In this document: positions 49,744-61,200 of the stretch, piece by piece | Position numbering within the stretch: the first letter of the stretch is position 1 | Layout: every line of letters begins with the position of its first letter | Assembly: GCA_949126835.1 (NCBI GenBank) | Contig: OX421496.1 | Coordinates: 21,283,844 to 21,347,843 of the forward strand | Source: Anisus vortex | Lineage: Eukaryota > Mollusca > Gastropoda > Planorbidae | Length of the DNA: 64,000 nucleotides | Reading direction: 5' to 3' | Position numbers and translations under genes: made by a program | The notes under the pieces: model-generated | The model's database searches: none | What the model saw: the letters and a program-made list of their open reading frames with translations, nothing else | What the model was told of the DNA's origin: nothing

Positions 49744-51026
49744 CAGGGGTCGGCAACCTAAGGTACGCGTGCCAAACTTGGCACGTAGAACAATTTTCAA
49801 TGGCACGTGAGAGACCTCCAAGTATTTTATTTTTATTTTTATAGATGAAAAAAACCCAACAACAACATTTTTTGGTTCGAATGAGGAAAACTGATTGTTC
49901 AAGCCGATGTTTCTGAATGACATAGCGACACATTTCAGTGAGTTGAATTTGCATTTACAAGGATTACTGGAGTGGATTTGCATTGAAACAGGACATATAT
50001 CTTGCCGTGAAATCAATTTCGAAACCTTTAACTATATGTACATCCCTATATTAAGGCATATATTTAGATAGATAGCGGAGTTTTCTAACCAAAGGCAAGA
50101 CTTTCAAAAACTTTTAAAAAATGTGCGTCCTTTTGCGGACAAAAATCTGAAATAAAGCTTCTTATAGCGTAGGAAAGTCATCTGTTATTCTCAACTGATA
50201 GGCATTCGCTCTTCTACTGTCAGCTTTTGGTTTAACTTACAATTAGAAAGAAATTTTTAAAAAGTCAGCAATATTTATTATATTACAAAACATAACTTGT
50301 TTGGCATCACTATTGAATCAAATTCGGAAACTTGTTTTTTAAATTAAAGGGAGATAATTTATGCAGTTTATTTGCGCTAATAGATTTAGGATGTTCCATT
50401 TTATTTCTTTTATAAGAGAATAAATTGCTTAAAATATATAACTTTGAAATGAACAGATTTTTGAAAGTATTTATAACCAAATATTTTTTATGTATATTTT
50501 CAAACATTATATTAAGTACCCAGTTTGTCTAATTGATTCCGAATGGGGCTAAAGCCGGCATGTTTAGGGGAACGTATCTATTCCGCTTAACTCTTAACTG
50601 TAGTAGGCCTATATCTAAATGTATCAGGTGAATATTCGTCACTTTAAATACATTATATAAAGGACATCTCAGTAAACTGAGATCACAATAATATAATTAA
50701 TATTGGTAAGTGTCAGATCTTCATTTTGAGTACCAAAATAATGTTTAGACAATGATTACCATAAATGTGAAAGTTAAGTAGACTAATAAAATATTGTAAT
50801 TGATATAAATGCAAATAAAAAGGGTGATAAGCACAAAGACGTTAATTGTTTTATTAAATATAAAACGCTTTTACTATTTTCTCTATAAATCTCGTTTGCT
50901 ACGGAGTTAAATTAATTGTCCTATAACATAATTTTTAACAAGTATAGAACAGGTTGACTTTTAGGCTGTTGGTACGCAGAATGATTTAGAAATCCTAGTT
51001 TGTTGGCTAAAGGTTGCCGACCTCTG
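49744..51026 (-). mobile_element. hAT-C element, non-autonomous
   Basis: The termini CAGGGGTCGGCAACCT and AGGTTGCCGACCTCTG are inverted repeats. An exact duplication ACATAGAG flanks the 1283-bp element (49736-49743, 51027-51034). The interior shares AGGGAGATAATT and the AT-rich body with hAT-A, so the two are related. Only a short transposase-like frame near 49850-50016 remains. Confidence 0.92.
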
Positions 51027-51034
51027 ACATAGAG

Positions 51035-51845
51035 TATGGTTTATTTAATTAAAAGTAAAATATAAATAATAGCGGCGAAAAAAAACGAAATAAACGTATT
51101 TTAACAAATCGACAATGGCATCGTCGATCAGACAAAATGGCCGTTATAAATCGACGATCGCATCCCTAGCGTTGTGGCCATTACTAATAAGCTGTTGCAT
51201 TTTAATAGATTTACCATTCTTACCTCCACCATTTAGTGTATTTTCGTCACATTAGCCTACATTGCAGTCATTGTTCCCTATTCTCTCTCCCCCCCCCCCT
51301 TGCTTCCAAACCTCCTGAAAAAAATAATTAAAATATAGTATGTAAGGCTAAGCTCTCCATGTACTTTTCTTGGTATGAATTAATTGAATTTCATCATATT
51401 GTATTAAAAGTGATTTATCATCTCCAACCAACTTTGGGTAGAAGATATTTTCTAGCAATTGTCTGCCTTAAAATGCAACATATACTACTACATATACCTA
51501 CATTAAGTTAAGGTATTAGTAGGGAAAAAAAGGTAGACAGGTGCCCGTATGCATTTAAAATCAATTTAGTGCAACTTTTATATTTTTCATTTTTTTAATT
51601 CAGGTAATAAGAACCTTTTTTTTTTAGACATCTGCATACAAGTATTAAGATTGATAATTATTTAACGTCTTTCTGAATTTAAAAATGAGACATTTTATAA
51701 GTATATATCATATATATATATATATATATATATAGTATAATTGACTTCAATAAAAAAACACTGCGGTTGAAATTATTCTATTTAATTAAGTGCAGTAGGC
51801 AACATATTTTGTAAAGGTTGCATATTTTTATTTGACATCAATTTT
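51035..51845. other. Old repeat debris and TA microsatellite
   Basis: At 51105-51170 GACAATGGCATCGTCGATC and AATCGACGATCGCATCCCTA look like a hAT sub-terminal part. A short (TA)n lies at 51710-51735. No gene. Confidence 0.4.
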
Positions 51846-51851
51846 TTTATT
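51846..51851 (-). promoter_or_regulatory. Candidate poly(A) signal of ACTR8
   Basis: TTTATT on the plus strand (AATAAA on minus) lies 258 nt past the ACTR8 stop. It is the first AATAAA I find downstream. Confidence 0.5.
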
Positions 51852-52108
51852 CATTCATTCTCCCACTTTCACACATCATCCCGAAAATGTAAATCAGTAA
51901 TGTTTGTCAATAGCCAAAGTATAAATTTAATAACTATTTCTTTGTATCTTTCATATTTTCTTAGTCTATGTGATAGAATCGAATCATATTTCATTGTAAG
52001 TAATGTAAGGTTAAAAGAATAACAACTCAAATCTGAATTGGTAAGAAAAATATTTACAACTTTTAATAGCTCTTCATAACATTTAACATGAATACAAAAC
52101 AATCAACA

Positions 52109-52252
52109 CTACCAAATAAATGGAACTCTTTCTCTTAGTAATCGCACACTAAATTGGTTCCATTCTGGCTGACGAATCCAGAGCTCCTGGGAAGAATCAA
52201 GGCAGGCAAGGATGGCACCGCCTTTCCAGCTGGTAAAACTAGCATCCATTTC
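52109..52252 (-). CDS. ACTR8: ACTR8 exon 13
   Basis: Acceptor TTTCAACAG, then 47 residues and TAG at 52109-52111. FTSWKGGAILACLDSSQELW and the terminal RLLRERVPFIW are nearly as in vertebrates. Confidence 0.97.
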   Translation of the reverse strand, partial: EMDASFTSWKGGAILACLDSSQELWIRQPEWNQFSVRLLRERVPFIW

Positions 52253-55200
52253 CTGTTGAAAATGTTACTTCATTTTAATTTTGCACATGAACTTAACTAG
52301 GAATTGTGAATACATAATAAGGTCATTAGTATAGCGCCTCACTCCATGCTAATGCAAAGCATGCTCAGCGTGCTCATAAAAGCGAAATGACAATAACAAT
52401 GATAAAATAGTTATAAAAAAGAAAGAAACATGTATGAAAAAAAAAAGCATTTGAGCTGTAAAATCACCTTTGGCTTGGTGATAATGTCCAAACTTTCTAA
52501 TTGCTGCCGTATGTTTACAGGCATAGAATGCCACACCTGATATTGCAACCACGTCATTGCACCTTCAAACTGGAGCCCACCTCCAACAATTAAGATGCTT
52601 CCGTATAATTTACGTCTCAATTCTTCTGAATCTACAACAAGAGAAACACTCTCAGAATTAATCTTAGATATGTACATTCATTAATACAGACCTAAACAAG
52701 CATCAGCCTCAGAGAAAACAAGGAGGAAAAGTTGAATTTGGATTGGACTGTAAAGCTATATGGGAACATTACCAAATGGGCTCATACACAGAACATACAC
52801 AGAACCCACACAGAACATACACAGAACCCACACAGAACATACACAGAACCCACACAGAACATACACAGAACCCACACAGAACATACACAGAACCCACACA
52901 GAACATACACAGAACCCACACAGAACATACACAGAACATACACAGAACCCAAAAGGACTAAACTTTGAATCAAAATTATAACAAAAAATATTTATTATCA
53001 AATCTGTATGCCCTGCTGGGGGGGGGGGGGGGGAATGCTTAGACAAGCATATAAGATGAACACCCTGAACTGTTATTAAATAAATCTACTCAGTTTTAAT
53101 GGAGCTTTGAAGTTAAAACATTTCAGAAATTGGAGCCTTGAAATTCAGGAAATGTAGCGTTGAATAACAGAGATTGGACTTTTGAAACTGATAAATCAGA
53201 GCCTTCATTTTCAGAAATTCGTCCCTCTACTCTCCAAACATTGTAAAATCGAAAGATATTTCCCAGAAGGAAATACATAGTTAAGTTACTTACCACATTT
53301 TTCAATACTATGAATGATTGCTTCATCAACTCCCATTAAATGCAAATCATTTTCTTCATCCATTTCAACATCTTCTTCATCCTCTCCCCTTCGAGTAGAT
53401 TTATTTTCTGCATTAAAAAACAAACAAAATTTTATGCATTGCTAGAAAAAAAAAATATTTGTGGGATGAGAAATATGACCTGACTGATCAATTAAGAAAA
53501 AATTAACAAATATTTTTCAAATAAATCATTAGAAATTGAATTCAGACATTGATTTAACACTTAGTTTCAAATTTTCTAACTGTGATAAATTCTTTTTTTT
53601 AAAGTCTCTGATAAATTAGAAAACATAAAGGTGGGTGGGTATGGAGCTTGACGGAAAAAAGTCTCGTAAAGGCAATGTTTTAATTTGTTATGAGTATATC
53701 CTTTTATTTTTATTCAAGTTACAAAAACTACTATTTTAAAAAAAAATCATATTTTAAGACAACAACTTTTGTATCTTGTGGTAACGTGAATGAAACACAT
53801 ACAAAACTTTGTATAGACTTAAATCAAAAGAAAAAGATAATGTTTCAACTGTATGAATGTCATGTTAGTGGCCAGTACCTGCTGTAGTCATGACATCAGG
53901 AACATCATTAGAATCATCATCTAGTGGTACACTGTTCATGTCATCTAGCTGACTGAGATTTTGTTCCGAGGTATCCCTGGACATATCCGCTGTATCCTTT
54001 TTGGAACCAGTCATGCGACCAGCCTGATGTATGCATTGAAAATATTTTTTTATAGCCTCCCAAGTTGTTTCTTCAAAAAGTGGCACAAAATTAGGTATAA
54101 ATGATTAAATGATTAATTTTTTGATAACAATAATAATCTTTATGATCCTGAATGAATGAAATTGTGCAACATATGGAGTTTATTAAATATCAAAATAAAC
54201 ATTTTCAAATATGCTATTCACATAAAGTGCACACAATACATTTATCAATGATGATCACATATTTCAAATAGCACTACATTGTATAAGTTAAACATATTTT
54301 AATTACTATTTCATACTTTCATCTCTATGGGAACTAAAGAATTCTTGGTGTCTGTCTGTTTTTGTGTTTGGTGACTTGTATCTTTGTGATGGTAAAAGAA
54401 TAATTTCTAGGTAAAGAATGTATTTTTTGTGCAATATCTGTAGTGTTTTTGTTCCTGTGCATAATAACTTAACTACTAACTTAATGAGAACACAAAACTA
54501 TAGAAACTACTAAGGAAAGAATAAAAAGTTGCATTATGAGATTAGTTTCATATTTTTGTCTAGCTAAAAACCAAACATAAGACACATACATACCCAGGAC
54601 TGCCGCTGGGTCTGCCGCAAGTAATCCTCATCATGGGGATCCTCAGAGTCACTTTCAAACCGAGGCTGGGTGCGTATGAGGTTATCACCAAGGAGCCCGA
54701 AAGCCATGGGTTTGAACAGAGCCATAGGAGCTAGAATGGGCTCATCCCCAAGTTTTACATTGTACTTCAGCAACAGCTTATCAGGTCGATGAATTTCCAG
54801 GGACTGCTGTGTGATTCCATACTGATCCTATAAACAATCATTTCATTAAGAATTACATTTCAACATAATTCCAACAATATCCCATAAAACTATATTTCAA
54901 CACTGTTCTAACAATATAGCATGAAACCATATTCTGACAATGGAACACTGATTTTTCCTACTTGATTCAACAATATCCCATAAAACTATATTTCAACACT
55001 GTTCTAACAATATAGCATGAAACCATATTCTGACAATGGAACACTGATTTTTCCTACTTGATTCAACAATATCCCATAAAACTATATTTCAACACTGTTC
55101 TAACAATATAGCATGAAACCATATTCTGACAATGGAACACTGATTTTTCCTACTTGATTCAACAATATCCCATAAAACTATATTTCAACACTGTTCTAAC

Positions 55201-58200
55201 AATATCCCATGAAACTATATTCTGATAATGGAACACTGATTTTTCCTACTTGATTCAACAATATCCCATAAAACTATATTTCAACACTGTTCTAACAATA
55301 TCCCATGAAACTATATTCTGATAATGGAACACTGATTTTTCCTACTTGATTCAACAATATCCCATAAAACTATATTTCAACACTGTTTTAACAATATCCC
55401 ATGAAACTATATTCTGATAATGGAACACTGATTTTTCCTACTTGATTCAACAATATCCCATGAAACTATATTCTGATAATGGAACACTGATTTTTCCTAC
55501 TTGATTCAGCAATATCCCATGAAACTATATTCTGATAATGGAACACTGATTTTTCCTACTTGATTCAACAATATCCTATGAAACTATATTCTGATAATGG
55601 AACACTGTTTTTTTCCTACTTGATTCAAGTGGCAGCAAGTTTCCTTCAAGCCTTGCATCTGTATAACATCTGGAGGGTTAGTTAAATTTAGCTCTGGGAG
55701 AGCGACACCACATCTAGCTAAGAGTGAGTGAAACAGTCGGCTCACATCACTGCCTCCATACTCCATTGTCAACCTGAAAAGTATTACATGGACTTGAGAC
55801 AATGTGTGTGAGTTATGACATGTGAGGAGGTATCCAGGATGTGTCCAGGGTACCAGTTATAATTTTCACTAGGGTAAATCACCCTTTGCGAACACCATAG
55901 GGCTAAAAATAGCATCCGGTTTGGGGCTTGTGACCTATTTTCTAAGCCGTTAGACATAGGGTGAAAACAAAAGTACCCAAAAAAAGTATGACAACGTGGC
56001 TACTTGAATGAACATACATTATTGTATTACTACGCAGGGTTAGGGTGTAGGTTGCATTCTCAGACAACCATGTTTGCTGCTTCATAGCGAATACTTTTTT
56101 TTCATTAAACTTCTCAGCGAACACTTTAATTTCAGAGCAAACACTAAGCCAAAGTCATCAAAGATTTTTTATTTTGTTAATGTAAAGAACACTGGAGATG
56201 CCCATGCTATTGCATTGTCACATGTATTTGTCTAGACTTTTACAGATCGTTTAATTTTTTTAAAATAATTTTTTTCTAAATCAACATGTTTTATGGTGTA
56301 AAATCTAGATCTATTTATGAGTAAGTCAAGAAAACCTCTGCACCGACAGTAAAGAGAAAGACAAGCTAGTGTTCCTATAGTCTACATGCGCCTTTTGATA
56401 AATGCATAATATCTGTATGCTACTGTATTTATATATCAAACAAACAACATTGAAATTGAAGACTTAAAAATTAGCAAAGTAATCAAAAATTTGTTTATTT
56501 AAAAAAAATGTGAATGACATAAACTTGACTAGATCTATCTGATATATGAAATTTTAACAAAATACACAGAGAAATAAGAGAAAGATAAAGGCTAACAAAA
56601 ATACAAAGCTATCACTGATCTTATACCGTCTGTCTGAAGATGTGATGTCACTGGTCACTTTTTTTGCACCCTTGATAGACGCCTAACAACAATTATATAT
56701 CTTTCCAAGCTATTAAATAGTTGTCATCCTCTATCCTCCACAGCCATTTCTAGTTCCATTAGTTTTAGTATCATATATAATATATGTAGATTAGTAGCGG
56801 CTGTCAGAGCTTACTTGAATTACGTTTCTTAACCCGTCTCTTTTCAGTATTTCTTTCTGCTCTTCTTCTCTCCTGAGTCTTGCTCTAAGTACATCTTATC
56901 TAATAATCTAGTAATATTCCCTTTGAGGTGCATTTTTGACAGTTTTTAGATACCCACTCCAACAGAAAAAAAAGTGTTCGCTATGGGGATCAATCCTAAG
57001 TTTTGCATACTTCATTGCAAACACCCCTTTGAAACGAACATTACTATAAATAAGCATTGTAAATCATAACAGCATTGTTCCTTAACTATAAGCAAGCAAG
57101 CAAGTGGTGCTCCGATAGCAAACACATTTAAATGTAAAAAGCAAAGTAAAAGTAGTCTTAACCCGGATGCCACCCTCGTTCATCCGGGGGGAGATTTTAG
57201 CAAAGCTGCCACCATGTCTTTAAATGTCGGCACTTTTTTATCTCATAAATGCTCTTCCCGGAAACGAAATGGCCTAAGGATATTGAGGAATAACTGCTTT
57301 CTTTAAATTGATGCTCATTTTCGTAGTAGACATGAAAATAGAGTGGTGTTCGCAACTTGCTGGTGTTTGCACTGAGGTGATTTACTCTATGTGGTGCCAT
57401 ACGTTTGACAAAAGATACAGTTCTGCACATAAAAAAATCAATTATTGGTCGTAATTATCATTGAGACTTGTGAAAGGTTACGTCTTTTTTTTTGTTTAAC
57501 CATATACCAATAAAGCTTTGTAAAAGGAAAATACAAGGGGTCATGGGCATGACCATATAAGAGTAAAATTAGTTAAAGGAAATAAATGTGACTGCCACTG
57601 GAAGGGTTATGAATACCTAGTCATTACCAATGTAATAAAATAAAAATGGTAAATAACGTATACACACTGACCTGTTAGCTCTGTGAGATATGCCATCTTC
57701 TACGCAGCTGATACTTGTCTTTTGGTCACCTACATCCACAACACAAGCGACTGTTATACCTGATCCATAAGTCGCACAGACAGATTCCTTGAGATTTGAG
57801 TTGAACAAATTAGTCAACAGAAGAAAAGAAAAAAGGAAAGAATGTCTAAAAATAAGGTCAAAACAATGGTCATCAGATTTTCTCAAGTTTAACACTTTAA
57901 GAAGATTATTGCCATGGTGAAATGTACAGAGCTAAAACGAGAATATTCTCTCAATAATATTTTTATGAGAAAAATGTATTTCAAACTAATAAAATTGAAA
58001 AAAAGGGCAAAAATACTTTTTGCTAAACAATATTAACAATTTTTGTCCCAATCATCTAAACTTTCAAAGTAGGAATTTGTTTTTAATAGCTTGGTTGATA
58101 AATATTATAGCATTGTAAGAAAGACAATGGATGTTTATTATTTTTTTTAGATATTTCAGTCAATTTGCATTTAAATATGTAGCTGATATTTAGCCTACAA

Positions 58201-61200
58201 ATATATGGGGCATGTTGACTTAGTGGAAGCACATTCAACTAGCGATCCAAAGGTTCAGGGTTTGAATCCAGGGGGAGGCTAGGTTTTTTTCACAGGACTT
58301 GAGGTGTCCCTAAGTCTACCCAGCTCTGATGGGTACCAGACATTAGTTGGGATAAAGTAGAGGCAGTTGGGCATTGTGCTGGCCACACATCCCCTAGTAT
58401 GCCGTGGCCACAGAAACTGGTGAACACTGCTTCACCAGCCCTATGATCAGTTTGGTCCGAAGTGTACTTTACTTATTTACAAATATAATTTACACAGTGT
58501 AAATAATGGTATTAACACATAATATATATATTTATAGACTATAATATCACCTGATGTACTATGACTGCAGCAAAACCAAGTGAGTTCAGTAGAAGATTGA
58601 CTAAAACCTTCACATGCTTCTGTACATAAACATCTGGAATCAGCAGCACAGCCCTGTAATGCTTTGAAAACATAGGAAGCATCTCAATTAAAACACTTAA
58701 AGCAAATTACATGTTTGACTAACAACTTAACCCTCACAACGTATATTTTCAAACTATTTCTTTACCTCAGACCCAGGTGCGTATATTTTCCTCCAAATAC
58801 AAAATTTCCTGGAACCCAGCCACGTATATTTCCCTCAAGGAAGGGTGTCTATTTAAAGATCAAAATAAAGGATTTGACCTTTCACCATAGTCTCGGGCAG
58901 AATATTTATTTGATAGCTGAATAGTTGAATTTTATTTCGCTCTTTAAATTATGAAAATTGACGAATTATTGAGTTTTTTTTGTAAAATTGAAAGAGCGGT
59001 CCTAACGGACGCTACCGAATTACCTTCCGTTATTATGGTGGTATGTGTTAATTAGATTTTTTCTTATGGATTAATTTTACAAATGAATACAATTACGTTA
59101 TGAATTAGATTATTCTAATAAGATATTATGGTATTATGTTTCTAGCAATTTACTCTCTTTGTGTTATCATTAATTTTTACCAAAAAAAAAAGTAAAAAAA
59201 ATAATTTCGGAACCCTATCGATGTCTCAGCCATTCTGAAATAATGTCTGGGATGGAGGGAATAATTAGTAAAATAATGGCCGGGACTGAAGGTATACATG
59301 GCAGATAAGTATGTCAGTATGGGAAGGGTTAAGTAAATACTTCTAACCAGGGGCGAAGCCAGAAATTTTTTCCAGGGGGGGCTGAACTTTCGCGTGACAA
59401 ATATTTACCAAATACCAGTGGGGCTAAACTTTCGCGTGACAAAGATTTACCAAATTTTTAGTAAATTTAGAGCATATTTTAAAAAAATCAGTTGAAAAAA
59501 AATATTTTTAAAAAATTCCAGGGGGGGCTTAGCCTTCCTCAGCCCCCCCCTGTGGCTTCGCCCCTGCTTCTAACATCTATTCCTATAAAGCTAAAAGTTC
59601 ATTAATATTAAAAAAAATATAACACAAATCTTACTTTCAAATCTTTGATCGGTATTTCAAGATGTTCCTGTAAAACATGACCCCAGATCGTTTCGAGGTC
59701 AGCAAGAACAGCTGATAATGAACCCCCAGGACCACCATGAATATTTAGTCGCCCTCGCCTCATTGGCCAGCTGAGGCGATAATTTTCTTTAGAAGGTATA
59801 TATAACGCCTGAAATCAAGAATAAATTTTGTAAATTAAGTGACTGCCTCATTTTTTTTACAACCGGAATCACTATTGTAAAAAAATAATAATGAATACAA
59901 TACTTTAAATTGATTTGAACTGTTCAATCCTATGGCTCAGATTTGGTTAAGCTATTTAAATAACCGGAAGAAAATGGATGACAATTTTTGTAAATTAATT
60001 GAGTTAGAAAACTATATTGTAAGGTAAAAGAGGAAATACAAAAGAGATATAAAAATTACTACTTGAAACAAGCTTTATTCCATTATAGACCTTCATAGAA
60101 GTTCACTAAATTTTGTTAATAATTACCATGCAAGTCTGCAATATAAAACTATAAGAGATTTTAGTATGTTACAAATGTTCAACTGTACCTCTTCACCAAG
60201 TAGAAAAGATTGCTTTTTATCAGTATTAGTCCAGGTTGGTGATTCGCTGGATTCTAATATTTCTGGTGGAACTTGTGAATTGAATGCCATTAGCTGAAAC
60301 AAAAATGAAATCATCAAAAGCAGAGTATAAAGCAAAATAATAATAATAACAAGAGTTCTGAGCTGGTCTATTTTTAGTCATTCAAAAAATAAGAATAACG
60401 GATATTCTTGATGGTGAGGCAGTGTCTGTCATGTATCGTTAACATTGAACAGGAAAGAAAAAACACTACACGCTCTGTTGGGTAGTGATCGTCTAACTGA
60501 CGCTTTAATGCTTTTCTCGTCCCACGTGATCAGCTGGTCACGGGATTCGAGGGACACAAAACAATACACACAAACCATGACGTAACAAACACAAACTGAT
60601 ACACTACAGTGTCTAAAGTTGGATTTCATTTTGAATCTTCTCTATCTATTTAAGAGTCTACTCTACATCCTTGAAATGTGCTTTTTAGTAATTTAGCTTC
60701 TTGCTTATTTAACAATGCAGACTTATTTACATTCAAATATTGAAGGTTTAATATGGCGACAAGTTTTTGTGATAAGATATTGAGTTGAAATTAAATAGTA
60801 AATGAACAATCTGAATGAGTACCAGTATGTTGATGTAAAAAATAATCTCTCTCACAAATACACCTAAGGGTTTTAAATGCTCATTAACTTTATAATTGAA
60901 TTATATTTGCTAGTGCTTATATACCTGCCAAATCCATATGTTCAATGACTATAAATACAACTTTTTTTAAGGCTTCTTAAGAATTGTTCGTTTACATTTT
61001 TCCAACAGATCTGTAGAAACAACAAAAGTTTTTCTTTTTTTTTTCCAATTTAACTATATCAGAAATAAAAATTGAAAATTGTTTTGTTTAATGAAGTACT
61101 AAGTAACTACAAAAATGTATGTAATGTAAAATTCTTTTTTTTTTATTCATAAAAATATTTCTTTTTAAACTGCGATTATAAAAAGATTTTTCTAGTTTTG

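Noticed and set aside
52732..53046. His/Thr/Glu-rich and Cys/Val-rich repeat frames on both strands
   Set aside because: The 22-bp array is open in several frames. It lies in an ACTR8 intron.
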